Of a stretch of 64,000 nucleotides of DNA, positions 34,801 through 41,797 are shown in pieces; the first letter of the stretch is position 1; every line of letters begins with the position of its first letter. Source of the stretch: Musa acuminata AAA Group (taxonomy: Eukaryota; Streptophyta; Magnoliopsida; Zingiberales; Musaceae); assembly GCF_036884655.1 (NCBI RefSeq), contig NC_088342.1, positions 10,783,501 through 10,847,500 of the forward strand, written 5' to 3'. Under the pieces are notes generated by a model. It worked only from the letters and a program-made list of their open reading frames with translations, was not told the DNA's origin and made no database searches. The translations under genes and the position numbers were made by a program.

Positions 34801-35852
34801 TTGCCTGGCATAGTCACCTATGCCAGGTAAAATCAGCCTGATCAAGTACTTTATTTTTTTGGATATGATATATGCAGGCTATGATGGGAGTGATCCGTTC
34901 AGATTCTTGCATTTCAAAGTATCTTTATCTTTTTATATTGTACAACATACATTTCCTTTTTTTTTTTTCAATAAAGATTCTTATGACTAACAATTTGACT
35001 ATAGGTTCTTCTGATCTCATTACCTGATCCCCATTGTGATGGTGTCGTGCATGGTTGCTAAGATGGACCCTTTGTTGGCACCAATCGCAAAATATCAAGA
35101 AATGTTCCGTGAAGTGTTTACTCGAACTTATAGGGGAAGTATACTATCAGAAAATTGTGTTGTATAATTTTTTACTTGCGCTACAAAATTGTAACTTCTG
35201 ACTTCAAAGAAATAGATTCCAACGAAAGATGGTGAAGAAAAACGAGGAATAGTGCCCATTTGCCGCCAAGAAAAGAATGAACATGAATCATAGAGATCAC
35301 ATTGTGATCCACGAACAATCATCTAACAAATGTTTAGTAAATTTCCAAAAAGACCATTCGTCAAGGTCTAGTCACTGCAAAGACAAATCAGAGGAGAACA
35401 AACCTAAAAGAGGAACTCTCAGCATGGCTACTCCTCTGAGCATTGCTACCGTCGTCTCTGGTCGGATCCGCTGACCAAGATCTCTCGTCCTTCCCCCCAG
35501 TGGGCCCCTTTTCTTCTTCCTTGAGTTCGTCCAGAAGCTCTCGCATCGTTAACGTGCGAATCCCGTTGCCGTTCGAAGCCTCAGCTTCCACAGATGGAGA
35601 GAGTTCCTTCTCGACTCCTTCCGCCTCGATCTCGCCTTTCTTGACATCCGACGTCGGTTCCATCTCGCCTTCCTTGGCCTCCAACGTCGATTGGATCTCG
35701 ACTTCTTTGGTCTCCATCGTCGATTCGATCTCGCTTTCCTTGGACTCCGACATCGATTCGACGTCGCTTCCTTTGACTTCTACTGGGGAATCGCGTGTTT
35801 CATCGATCGAATGGTCGGGGATCTCGCCGTTCTTGGGCTCGGCCTCCTCCAT
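2025..35852 (-). CDS. HLB1: HLB1-like TPR protein, 14 exons, 533 aa
   Basis: Joining 14 exons gives exactly 1,602 nt: 533 codons plus TGA, with no internal stop and GT-AG at every junction. The protein starts with an acidic, Glu/Ser-rich, probably disordered segment (residues 1-150) containing repeated 'ES-E-ES-E-KE' words. Helical repeats of TPR type follow (about 150-385), including [33 protein letters not shown] and [13 protein letters not shown]. The C-terminal block (about 455-533) includes the motifs DTIHGPVYL and [19 protein letters not shown] and looks like a PH-like fold; that fold call is inference. From memory it matches plant HLB1 (Arabidopsis At5g41950 type), a trans-Golgi/early-endosome protein linking membrane traffic to actin and to the ARF-GEF MIN7/BEN1. 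The start at 35,852 is the first ATG of the acidic exon. The odd feature is gene size: about 95 percent of the 33.8 kb is intron. The family identity is strong; function is by homology only. Confidence 0.88.
3930..4115 (-). CDS. HLB1: HLB1 exon 13 (residues 436-497)
   Basis: Acceptor TTTACCAG, donor TACTTG/GTAAGT. Starts with a Ser-rich linker ([19 protein letters not shown]) and enters the conserved C-terminal block with [18 protein letters not shown] and [10 protein letters not shown]. 186 nt, phase 0. Confidence 0.9.
4892..5532 (+). mobile_element. GTAC-rich hAT-like MITE, copy 1 (HLB1 intron 12)
   Basis: The element is bounded by a perfect 8-bp direct repeat GGGAAAAC (4,884-4,891 and 5,533-5,540), the target-site length of hAT transposons. 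It starts CAAGGTTTGACGTACC and ends with the related inverse GATCCTTT. Inside are 'gtacagg', 'cgatcgatacag' and 'tcgatatcgacac' words, a CT-rich block at about 5,170-5,230 and a T-rich tail. No transposase is present, so it is non-autonomous. Orientation is arbitrary: plus is the strand with the CT-rich block. The 138-codon frame at 4,996-5,412 reads repeat sequence and is not a gene. Confidence 0.7.
6766..7381 (+). mobile_element. GTAC-rich hAT-like MITE, copy 2 (HLB1 intron 12)
   Basis: Flanked by near-identical 8-bp repeats CTTTTTAC (6,758-6,765) and CTTTGTAC (7,382-7,389). The ends CAAGATTC... and ...GTAATCCTTG are imperfect inverted repeats. The core contains 'ccgttacagcccgatacagc' style words and a CT-rich block (about 7,110-7,200), as in the other copies. 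The Arg/Ser-rich frames at 6,889-7,233 and 6,900-7,097 are products of this repeat. Confidence 0.68.
7564..7683 (-). CDS. HLB1: HLB1 exon 12 (residues 396-435)
   Basis: Acceptor TTGATAG, donor CAACAG/GTCAGT. Codes for [20 protein letters not shown] then [15 protein letters not shown]. 120 nt, phase 0. The intron downstream (4,116-7,563) carries two MITE copies. Confidence 0.9.
8816..8851 (-). CDS. HLB1: HLB1 microexon 11 (residues 384-395)
   Basis: A 36-nt exon coding [12 protein letters not shown], with acceptor CATTCAG and donor TCAATG/GTGAGT. Phase 0. Confidence 0.88.
10015..10143 (-). CDS. HLB1: HLB1 exon 10 (residues 341-383)
   Basis: Acceptor ATGCTAG, donor TACTCG/GTATAC. Codes for [20 protein letters not shown] then [20 protein letters not shown]. 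129 nt, phase 0. Confidence 0.9.
10304..10369 (-). CDS. HLB1: HLB1 exon 9 (residues 319-340)
   Basis: Acceptor TTGGCAG, donor GTGTTG/GTTAGT. Codes for [19 protein letters not shown] and TVL, a TPR-like helix pair that continues into exon 10. 66 nt, phase 0. Confidence 0.9.
10516..10578 (-). CDS. HLB1: HLB1 exon 8 (residues 298-318)
   Basis: Acceptor GATGCAG, donor AGTAAG/GTAAGA. Codes for [20 protein letters not shown] plus K. 63 nt, phase 0. Confidence 0.9.
10699..10728 (-). CDS. HLB1: HLB1 microexon 7 (residues 288-297)
   Basis: A 30-nt exon coding [10 protein letters not shown], with acceptor ATTGTAG and donor CTGCAG/GTACTG. It completes the TPR unit begun in exon 6 and keeps phase 0, so it is needed for the family motif. 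Confidence 0.88.
11500..11900. repeat. Imperfect ~64-bp tandem repeat in HLB1 intron 6
   Basis: The words 'agcaaatagctc', 'ataggagcaaagctac' and 'tgcaagagtarta' recur about every 63-64 bp (for example at 11,651, 11,714 and 11,777), giving five or six diverged units. It is non-coding and lies in an otherwise featureless stretch of intron. Confidence 0.55.
14010..14060 (-). CDS. HLB1: HLB1 exon 6 (residues 271-287)
   Basis: Acceptor TTTACAG, donor CCACAG/GTCAGC. Codes for [17 protein letters not shown]. Only 51 nt, phase 0, and separated from exon 5 by the TE-filled 14-kb intron. Confidence 0.9.
15448..15528 (-). pseudogene. Truncated 5S rRNA copy (5' two thirds)
   Basis: The minus strand starting at 15,528 follows plant 5S rRNA through GCGATCATACCAGCACTAAA, CACCGGATCC, CAGAACTCCGAAGTTAAGC and GGGCGAGAGTAGTAC, then loses similarity after about 81 nt. 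The internal promoter (box A/IE/box C region) is present but the 3' third is missing. It is one repeat unit (461 bp) away from the full copy. Confidence 0.8.
15529..15870 (-). repeat. 5S rDNA non-transcribed spacer
   Basis: GC-rich spacer between the two 5S copies, unlike the AT-rich intron around it. It begins (minus strand) right after the full 5S copy with a T5 run, the usual Pol III terminator. It contains a diverged internal duplication of about 90 bp ('ctcagaatcactattg' and 'ctcggaatcgctattg'). The frames at 15,474-15,911 are not genes. Confidence 0.7.
15871..15989 (-). rRNA. Full-length 5S rRNA gene copy, probably a pseudogene
   Basis: About 119 nt on the minus strand match plant 5S rRNA from start (GAGTTCGATCATACTAGCAC) to end (GAAGTCCTCGTGTTGCACTC), followed by TTTTT. 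Changes from the consensus include substitutions in the first 20 nt (consensus GGGTGCGATC), a changed base in 'AGCACTAAACCACCGG', one extra base near GGATCCCAATCAG and TTAAGCGTTC for TTAAGCATGC. It is embedded in HLB1 intron 5, in the same orientation as the host gene, far from an rDNA array as seen here. Transcription competence is doubtful. Confidence 0.82.
16293..16939 (-). repeat. Outer element, left (3') LTR
   Basis: Begins TATCACGGACTTAAC and ends TCCATGACA. It aligns along its length with 26,803-27,445, with many substitutions, which implies an old insertion. Confidence 0.75.
18730..19449 (-). repeat. Inner gypsy, left (3') LTR
   Basis: 720 bp, TGTCACGGACTTAG to CCGTTCGTGACA, with inverted ends TGTCAC/GTGACA. 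It holds about 60 bp (starting near 18,988) absent from the other LTR, bounded by repeated TGCAAG words. Confidence 0.82.
19461..19947 (-). pseudogene. Inner gypsy pol C-terminus with chromodomain-like motif
   Basis: Two overlapping frames: 19,603-19,947 ([40 protein letters not shown]) is the region after the integrase core. 19,461-19,658 continues with [20 protein letters not shown], the chromodomain signature YLVKW...W. A frameshift at about 19,605-19,660 separates them. The chromodomain is known to guide chromovirus integration to particular chromatin; here it is a relic. Confidence 0.75.
19954..20640 (-). pseudogene. Inner gypsy integrase (broken)
   Basis: Frames 19,954-20,175, 20,185-20,595 and 20,357-20,638 together cover the integrase. 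Visible parts are a zinc-binding piece (CLICQQ-like, about 20,620-20,640), the core with [12 protein letters not shown] and [25 protein letters not shown] (second Asp), and [20 protein letters not shown]. In relatives the third catalytic residue is Glu in 'TERVN'; here 'SKRIN' puts Lys there. At least one stop and a frameshift interrupt it. Confidence 0.72.
20983..22151 (-). pseudogene. Inner gypsy reverse transcriptase-RNase H (broken)
   Basis: RT fingers at 21,927-22,151 ([35 protein letters not shown]) end in a stop. RT palm continues at 21,546-21,926 ([20 protein letters not shown], then [12 protein letters not shown] with the YLDD active site). After further stops RNase H appears at 20,983-21,270 ([40 protein letters not shown]). 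Motif order and spacing are gypsy. Several in-frame stops make it non-functional. Confidence 0.82.
22161..22781 (-). pseudogene. Inner gypsy aspartic protease and linker
   Basis: The 206-codon frame starts at [20 protein letters not shown], the retropepsin site where relatives have D-T/S-G-A. Here it is DMG, which one C-to-T change of ACG would produce. It continues through [11 protein letters not shown] (the second protease motif I-L-G-M) and ends in [15 protein letters not shown] just before RT. Confidence 0.75.
23190..23530. repeat. GC-rich minisatellite in the hAT-like element
   Basis: Repeated words 'gcgagcagcgggagg', 'gctcgcgggagg' and 'gagggctcgcgggaggc' follow each other with varying spacing over about 340 bp. 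The sequence is strongly purine-skewed on the plus strand. Confidence 0.8.
23609..23645 (+). repeat. Telomere-like (TTAGGG-type) tract
   Basis: Consecutive 'gttaggg'-type units ('ggttagggttagggttagg') follow the minisatellite. The unit is mainly TTAGGG (six bases), not the Arabidopsis-type TTTAGGG. It is interstitial and inside a transposon. Confidence 0.75.
24044..25168 (-). pseudogene. Inner gypsy gag (broken)
   Basis: 24,314-24,667 codes for retrotransposon gag core ([65 protein letters not shown]). 24,044-24,286 carries the zinc knuckle [14 protein letters not shown] stop at about 24,310 separates the two. The basic N-terminal stretch (24,932-25,168) is likely the start of gag. Confidence 0.78.
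25297..25971 (-). repeat. Inner gypsy, right (5') LTR
   Basis: 675 bp, from TATCACAGACTTAG to CGTTAGTGACA, aligned with 18,730-19,449. It is shorter mainly because of the missing segment between TGCAAG words; a few extra bases appear near 25,795-25,830. Confidence 0.8.
26803..27445 (-). repeat. Outer element, right (5') LTR
   Basis: Begins TATCACGGGCTTAG and ends GTCTGTGACA; partner of the LTR at 16,293. The tRNA-iMet-type PBS lies immediately left of it (26,790-26,801). Confidence 0.75.
27537..27690. repeat. 79-bp tandem duplication in intron 5
   Basis: Two near-identical units ('cttaaaaaggaaaatgggta' and 'ccttaaaaggaaaatgagta', each followed by 'ttcttcaggctcat') sit 79 bp apart just after the outer LTR element. 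Confidence 0.7.
28020..28103 (-). CDS. HLB1: HLB1 exon 5 (residues 243-270)
   Basis: Acceptor TTCTTTAG, donor AAACAG/GTTGAA. Codes for [18 protein letters not shown] and [10 protein letters not shown]. 84 nt, phase 0. It is followed by the 13,959-bp intron 5. Part of its 3' splice acceptor region is duplicated upstream at about 28,217-28,295 (see the repeat entry). Confidence 0.92.
28085..28295 (-). repeat. HLB1: Partial duplication of the exon 5 acceptor region
   Basis: The segment around the exon 5 acceptor (28,085-28,175) recurs at 28,217-28,295 in intron 4: 'gcccagttataatatgcct' against 'gccaagttataatgtgcct', followed in both by 'aaagctay', 'tgtataaagatcatatac'. The upstream copy keeps TTCTTTAG/GC, a decoy 3' splice site. 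Confidence 0.75.
28820..28851. repeat. (TC)n microsatellite in intron 4
   Basis: About 15 TC dinucleotides; GA on the transcribed strand. Confidence 0.85.
29804..29914 (-). CDS. HLB1: HLB1 exon 4 (residues 206-242)
   Basis: Acceptor AATGCAG, donor TACGAT/GTAACT. Codes for [20 protein letters not shown] then [17 protein letters not shown], the second TPR-like unit. 111 nt, phase 0 on both sides. Confidence 0.92.
30050..30665 (+). mobile_element. GTAC-rich hAT-like MITE, copy 3 (HLB1 intron 3)
   Basis: Same inner build as the other copies: 'cagtatggcacaggcagtac' at the left, 'aaatttgaccgttacc', a CT-rich block (30,340-30,390), a T-rich tail and 'tgtcggtacgattg' at the right. I could not identify a target duplication, so the limits are approximate. 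Confidence 0.5.
31130..31199 (-). CDS. HLB1: HLB1 exon 3 (residues 182-205)
   Basis: Acceptor TTTTGTAG, donor CTCCAG/GTATTG. Codes for [19 protein letters not shown] and LVLQ, a classic TPR helix A/B pattern. The first base completes a Lys codon from exon 2; 70 nt. Confidence 0.92.
33071..33166 (-). CDS. HLB1: HLB1 exon 2 (residues 150-182)
   Basis: Acceptor CTGTTTCAG, donor AAAAA/GTATGT. Codes for [19 protein letters not shown] and the start of the first TPR-like helix. The 96 nt restore the phase left by exon 1 and leave two bases for exon 3. Confidence 0.9.
33480..34500. repeat. ~128-bp tandem repeat array in intron 1, split by a MITE
   Basis: The unit contains 'gaatgcatgcatttcataac', 'ggcatgccacagtta' and 'catcaaatatcaattgttag'. 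One copy lies left of the MITE (33,480-33,592) and about 1.3 copies lie right of it (34,328-34,500). Confidence 0.65.
33593..34327 (+). mobile_element. GTAC-rich hAT-like MITE, copy 4 (HLB1 intron 1)
   Basis: Ends AAGGTCTGTCGTACCG and, inverted from the right, CAAGGTCCGCCGTACTG. CATCAAAAT lies left and CATCAAAT right, an 8-bp duplication with one extra A. The body is the best preserved of the four: 'accgcccggtac' palindromes, 'cggtcgaaatttgaccg', CT-rich block (33,900-33,980), and a small tandem 'tctaatcaagaggtatgtat' repeat (34,050-34,150). No transposase. Confidence 0.7.
35404..35852 (-). CDS. HLB1: HLB1 exon 1 (residues 1-150)
   Basis: Starts at ATG ([10 protein letters not shown]). It codes for the acidic N-terminal region with five 'E(S/T)-ES/T-KE' style repeats, then [15 protein letters not shown]. 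The donor is TTTTAG/GTTTGT at 35,404/35,403; the exon ends with two bases of a split Ser codon completed in exon 2. Frame beyond the donor soon stops, supporting the splice choice. Confidence 0.8.
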
Positions 35853-36060
35853 GGACGGGATCGAATGGGTTGGGGTTTTCTCTTTCTTGGTTGGGAGGTT
35901 GGGGAGTGGGGGATAGGGAGAGCCGAAACGTGAAGACTAGTAAAGGATAACTTTTCGAAAAAGTCCCCTTATTTAAGTTTATTCGCATCAAGGTGAAATG
36001 AGAAATATATTAATGAGTAATTTTTCCGAATTCACCCTATATTATTTTCTAATTTATATC
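35853..36060 (-). promoter_or_regulatory. HLB1: HLB1 5' leader and proximal promoter (approximate)
   Basis: Directly upstream of the HLB1 ATG lies a C/T-rich minus-strand leader (about 35,853-35,930: 'aagaaagagaaaacccc', 'ccccactccccaacc'), turning AT-rich beyond 35,940. That composition step marks the likely transcription start area; no clear TATA box was identified. Confidence 0.35.
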
Positions 36061-39000
36061 TATCCAAGAAACTTAAATTAATCATGAAGATAATTTAGTT
36101 GATAAAGACAGTTAAATCGTAACATGTTGAGCTAAAATTTCACCTTCATCATTTATTCTTTAAAAAAATATTAATTGATCATATGATCAAATCTAATTAG
36201 CATTAACTCATTTGACTACAAACATAAAATCTAAAATATTATAAATAGTAATGCCTTAATTATTTGAAATCCATTATACAGGTTTTTTATTGTCATTCTA
36301 TGTACAATTCCATAGCTTTTATTCAATTAAGAGTGATTGAATCTTCTATCTATAGTTTTTAATGAAATCTTCATTGGCCTTTTTTTTAATCTCCTTTTGC
36401 ACTATTGATAATTTTTTTAATATAATTTTTATTTTAGAGCTTAGTTTGATATTACATATTATATATGTAATTTTGATGTTGTCGTAAAATATATAATTAT
36501 ATATTGTAGCCATTAATATAGCCTATGATGTCATTTATGAGTTCTCAATAAATTTAAATTTTAGAAAAATCATGTTATTCAATAAATATATTGTTAAGTC
36601 AAGTTCTGATTATCCAATCTGGAGAGTGAGATCGAATCGAAGCTTATTCCGAAATTGTATGAAGTTCTATTTGTAGTTTTCTAACACATCGACCCTACAA
36701 TACTAAGTTCAAAATATTCCCGATAAATACCTCTAATGAGGTCAAAGAGAAAAAATATCTAAAGTGCATATCTATACCTCTCGAAGAGTATGATATGATG
36801 ATCAAACGTTCGACCATGTGCGACTTATAAAGATCATGCGTCTTTGGATCCGACTATCACATGTCGATCAGATCTAATTGACAGATGACTATTATGGTTG
36901 ACCAATCAAGCACATGTGGCCACGTTTTAACTTGCGTCTTCATCATGTCAGCTTTCCCCAATCATATATATCAATCATCACTGTGGTGTGCGGTAACTAA
37001 AGAAAACGAGGGCTTCTTTTTTGTCGTTTTAATTACAATTAGGAACTCAATTATCGATCGTTACACCATTCGAGAACCTCCAATAATGGAGGAATTAATA
37101 AATGGTCGAGTAAATGACATGACTAATGGAGTAGAAAGTGTGAGAACCAAACAGCATGACAGCCACATAATGTCGGAACAAAACACTCTAAAAGAAGACT
37201 CGGTTGGTTCCCTTATTTGATTCAAGAAGCAAAAATCATGTTTCAGCTGATATATATGCGTTTGCAGTCCTGCTGCTGCTTCAGTGTTTGACAAATTCCA
37301 TATACATATGGAATATGCTGGAAGATGAGTGCTTCTTCGACCATTAATCTGTGGATGTGCATCACAACATATACTGGAAAGGAAGAACAGTTGCTTATAT
37401 AGAAAGGAAAGCAGATTGATGCTGTGAAACACCAGGAAATAATGTACTTCCAAGAGTTCTTCTAAGCTGTTCATGTTTGCTAGTGCCTTGGGTACTTGGG
37501 CTTTGCAGCATCATTCTGCTATGCTTTGTCGTTTGCTGCCTACAGTTTTCCAACCACTAGGCAGAAAGATAGATTGGAAGTGAAAACCTTCAACAGAGTT
37601 CACGGTAGAACTAAGCAAGCAGCCATTGTTTGTTCTTGAGTGACACAGAAGGGAACTCTTGAATCAGGAAAGTGTTTGATACTGTTTCGCTTCCTTCATC
37701 CAGCTTTCTCGAGCTATCAACAGCTCATGTACGAAACAAATATAAGAGAACAAGAGATGAAAGGCAGTAAAGCAACAGATACGACACGGTTTCTTGTACC
37801 ATTCCACATCTTTATCCATGTGTGGAGTTGCAGTCGAGCATCAAAAGCTGTGGTAGGCTCTTGCCCTTAACCAAAGGCATCATTCTCCATCTCATTATTC
37901 ACAAGACATCAGCTAAGATGGAGCTCTGAATCATCGAGCTTAACAATGCGATACTCGCTAAAATCCTGGAGTTGGATATAAGAGGGCGAGGTTTTCTAAG
38001 AGCAAAAGCAGCAGGGAAAGGCTGTCAGGTGTTGGAAGTGAGTGATGGGATCCAATGCATGACGTTGGTGTTTCTCGTTTTGGGGCGTGAGGTTGACAAG
38101 CTCCCAAGTAAAACCCTAAGCAACCCAAAGTCCAAAACCCTAGCCCTAGCCACAGTAGATTTGGACAAAGGTCACACTGCCACTGTAGTTCCACAGCCCT
38201 TCGAGTGACCACTCCCAGAGCTTCATGTCAGATGCCACACGTGCCATTAGCTTTATGTGTTTTCCCTTCAAACTCTAATTAATATTTTTCAAGCTGGAAA
38301 CAAATAAGACTGTAATAATTGCATTAAGGATTTCTTACCATCGTTTAGAAGCCGAGTGTTATATATATATATATTGTGTTGTTTGACACCCTTGCAGAAT
38401 TGGCGTGATGATGGATCTACACATTGACGCAAGGAAATGTTCATGTAGCAACATTGCGATTAGGGTTAGATTATATATGCTACAATTCCAAATGCTTGTT
38501 TGTGTATTTATAGCTTTATCAGATCATGTGATATGTCAGTGGTCGTACTAAAGAGAAAAGAATTATATAGAAAGAGGATCATTTGCACTACAAATACTAC
38601 ATGTTGTGATTCTTGGAGACATCAGTTCGTGTTCGTGTTCGTGTTGTATCTAAATAGCCCATCAAATACTTTGTAGAAAACAATGGTCTAAGGACACCTA
38701 TCAAGATCTAAAACTCCTGAAGACTACAAAAACCAGTAACTACTCAGAAAGCTTATGGATCATTTTGAGACCGCATGAGTAACCACATAATCTTCTTTAA
38801 GCGTCAGAATGAGCGCAGAAAGGAGAGGAAAGTGTTGCAGAAGGAAGATCTCGGAGGCAAAGTGGAAAGCGAATCAAAACAAAGTGATGGAAGATGTCAC
38901 TTTAGATAGACCACAACGAGCAGTCTATGCTGACAAATTAACTCACATTTTAGAAGATGTGTATCAGAAGATACAGATCTTTCCAAGAAGATCTACAAGA

Positions 39001-39362
39001 ATCTAATGGTTGAATGTAGCAAAGGAAGGAAGGAACATGATGGTATTCGTCAGAAAGAAAATCAAGGAAGAAAAGAAAGATCACCTCCGAAGGCAATGAC
39101 AAGGCAATGATGAAGCTCTTGTCCAACTTCCTCCTGTCAGAGAGAGAACGAAGTAAAGCTAGCAGAAGACAGATTGAAATAAGAGTTGGTCAAAGCCCAT
39201 ATCACTACACCAATCTGCTTCTCCTTGCCTCCTCAGAAAGCAAAAAAGTAAAAGAAAGTGAAGAACACATCACAAGCCAGCAGAACTGTGCACGGATCTC
39301 AGAATCCTGCGGCTACCAGCCAAAGCAGTGTGTGATGTCGGAGTTCACCGAGATGGATGCAT
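36061..39362. other. Intergenic region between HLB1 and MIR166
   Basis: No convincing protein gene. 36,061-36,600 is AT-rich. 37,950-38,210 (minus) has a block with two telo-box-like words (CTAGGGTTTTGG, TTAGGGTTTTAC) and TTATATCC about 130-150 bp further on; it could be a promoter, but no gene is visible beyond it. A short (TA)n tract lies at 38,360-38,374. 38,800-39,360 would be downstream primary transcript of MIR166. Confidence 0.4.
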
Positions 39363-39494
39363 GGAAGCTGTGATTGGGGGGAATGAAGCCTGGTCCGAGA
39401 TCTCGAAATATAAGAGAACATGTAAGATCTGTAAATCTCAAACTACTACAAATGCCTCGAGCCAGACAACATTCCCCTCAAAGGAAAAGCTTCC
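39363..39494 (-). ncRNA. MIR166: MIR166 precursor hairpin
   Basis: On the minus strand the 5' arm carries the star strand GGAATGTTGTCTGGCTCGAG+G (39,455-39,475). The 3' arm carries mature miR166, TCGGACCAGGCTTCATTCCC+C (39,378-39,398). The loop is about 56 nt. Pairing extends beyond the duplex: GGGGAATG with CATTCCCC, and GGAAGCT (39,488-39,494) with AGCTTCC (39,363-39,369). Mature and star match the plant consensus as I know it. miR166 guides cleavage of class III HD-ZIP mRNAs (REV/PHB/PHV type) and so sets leaf and vascular polarity and meristem function. Which family member this is cannot be told without comparison. Confidence 0.95.
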
Positions 39495-39597
39495 TTTCTC
39501 CTTCTTTCTCCCCCTGAAGTCTCGGCTTTCATTCTGAGGATGGCTGTGGGGAGATAAACCTGAGAGAGGGTGGTGATGATAGGTGATATGATTACAT

Positions 39598-39637
<40 letters not shown>

Positions 39638-39763
39638 CTGATGGCGTTTGGAAGGGGAAGATAAGTAGCAATAAAGGAGGATGTGAGGGGGTAAAGGAGA
39701 GTAAAGACAAAAAAATGGCCCAAACCTACAGCTGGGATTCAGAGCTGACCACGAGCTCAACTC

Positions 39764-39795
<32 letters not shown>

Positions 39796-39830
39796 ACACT
39801 CGGTATGTGATTAATGTGCTTCTTCCTAGG
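39495..39830 (-). promoter_or_regulatory. MIR166: MIR166 leader/promoter with GA and CT tracts
   Basis: Upstream of the hairpin on the transcribed strand lie a GA tract (complement of plus-strand CT at 39,765-39,794) and then a TC tract (complement of plus-strand GA at 39,598-39,634). GA/CT tracts are common near plant transcription starts and bind BPC-type GAGA factors. The 104-codon frame at 39,446-39,760 spans the repeat and the hairpin and is not taken as protein coding. Confidence 0.45.
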
Positions 39831-41102
39831 GATGTGGGACACCTGTTCATGGGCCGGAATTGGGCCAAATTGGCGGCCCTTAATGAAGGTACCTTCAAAC
39901 TTTTCTTTTGTGGCTCAGTATGTCTGGATCAAGAGGTCCTACAACTATGTTTGAGAAAGTAGAATATACTAATCAACCCAAGAAAACTTGCTCTGATTTG
40001 GAAATTAGAAAGCTATATTCTTTAGTATATATTATAGTCTAGAAATTAGAAGATTAGTCGAGTAAATGGAATAACCATTTATGGCATATCCAAACTATAT
40101 ATTTGGGAAAAATACTAAACTACATATAGCTGATAATTTGTCCCTTAATCTCATTTCAAATGATCATATAAGAGCAGAGTCAAGTAAAAAACACGATGAA
40201 AGGTGAGATGGATAACATAGTCATATCAGTGTCGCAAGTCGACGCTTCAGGTCTCATTCAACTTCAACTGCACTGGATTGGGAGACTTGGGAGATCACTA
40301 ATGGGCTCGCATGTCTCTGCACATGAACACTATTCATGGATTAATGATTGATGTTTACCCTAAAAAAACTACAAGTCTCTTGCGTTGTTTAATAGAGATA
40401 ATGTCTGTGGAGTTCATGCAGAAGTTTAATGCACATTAATTGCTCGAGTACTTGGCACCTGACTTTGCATGGAACCATGCAGATAGAACAGCCTTCGACC
40501 TCAACCTGCATCAGATCATGAGTACACTTGTTTCGTTAGATTGCATAGAAGTTTTCATGCATGGCCATGCTTCTGCAGTCTTCACATATACATACAAATT
40601 TACCCCATCATGTTTTCAACATTAATTAGATCATACTTGATCTTTTTTGGCTAATGAACAATATGATTTCAGTTGCTGCAAAGTTTCACATGGCCATGAA
40701 TCCTCTCTTTGCAACACATCCACCATCTAATGTCACATAATATGGTACTACTATAGGGTAGCAGTGTAGGTGAAGGGGACGTCCTTGTCTCTTGGTCTCT
40801 TCTTCTCGGATGGGAATCCGAACCTACACCACTGTACTTAGGAAAGCTTCCACCGATCAAGTCATCTCGATAAGGAGCCATTGTGCATACTTGGAGGAAA
40901 AGATGTGGGGAGTAGTTGAAAAGTAGGGATTAATTATGTCTAAGGAAAGGGCCGATCGAGGAGTCAGCACTTACCATCACCCTGCGTGCCTTCAATGGCG
41001 TTGGCTTTTGGACGCACCGTTGCAGAGATATATTAATTTTGATGCCAACTACCAGACGTTGCACCTGGAAAACGAGGCTTCTGTAGCACAACCAGAGTGA
41101 GT

Positions 41103-41142
<40 letters not shown>

Positions 41143-41150
41143 GATGATGC
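39831..41150. other. Intergenic sequence upstream of MIR166
   Basis: No recognised gene. A minus frame at 40,669-40,881 (MAPYRDDLIGGSFPKYSGVG...) and one running 40,930-41,295 into the LTR have no family match I know. A GA tract (41,107-41,138) followed by ATG triplets abuts the Copia insertion site. Confidence 0.35.
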
Positions 41151-41755
41151 TGATGGGGATATAAACAGGAATAACCTTTATATAGGAACAAATACTAGAA
41201 GACCAAAATACGCAGCGGAATAAAATGGAAACACAATCAAACAGAACACCAAGATATACGTGGAAAACCCCTTCAATGTGAAGGGTAAAAACCACGGGGG
41301 CAAACTAGAGATAATCCACTATGAGAATAATGAATATACAAATCTCAATCTCTTGCCCAAAACCCAAGCAACAACCACAAGAGAATAACTGGGATACAAG
41401 GATCACGTTACTGCCCACAATATCTAAAACCTCCCAAGTAATCACAGCAAGAGCCTACTGTAGATTTGATCTAACCTGAGATGAGAACACTTTTAGATGA
41501 TTGTGAACAGTCTCTCTGCGTTGTCCTTGTCTTCTTCCCTTTCTTTCTCTTCCTCTTCTGCCTTGTTCTCCTTCTTCTCTTTGGAATCTCGTCGCTACAA
41601 AGATCTGCCTCGTTGCTGCCTTTTTATAGCTTTAATCTGCCTCTAAAACGCAGCCACCACACCCCCTTAATCTTAATTAGGGTTAGGTTAAGAGGGGGTG
41701 TGAGCTGTGGGCTGATAAAGCCCACATGGGCTGAATATGGGCCATCAGCCCAACA
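41151..41755 (-). repeat. Copia-A 3' LTR
   Basis: 605 bp, TG...CA ends on both strands. Contains a pyrimidine-rich block (41,500-41,590). Near-identical to 45,826-46,430. Confidence 0.95.
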
Positions 41756-41767
41756 ACCTCCCCCTTC
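41756..41767 (-). promoter_or_regulatory. Copia-A polypurine tract
   Basis: The minus strand reads GAAGGGGGAGGT directly before the 3' LTR, the primer site for plus-strand DNA synthesis. Confidence 0.85.
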
Positions 41768-41797
41768 AGCCCATAAGGGAGGCTGTCCCATGACTCC

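Noticed and set aside
37780..37880. Possible MIR396-like hairpin ('aaagctgtggtagg')
   Set aside because: Only a short match to the star-like side; no complementary arm with the conserved mature sequence was found.
39446..39760. 104-codon minus frame with Ser-Leu repeats
   Set aside because: It spans a GA/CT microsatellite and part of the MIR166 hairpin; the Ser-Leu run is the dinucleotide repeat.
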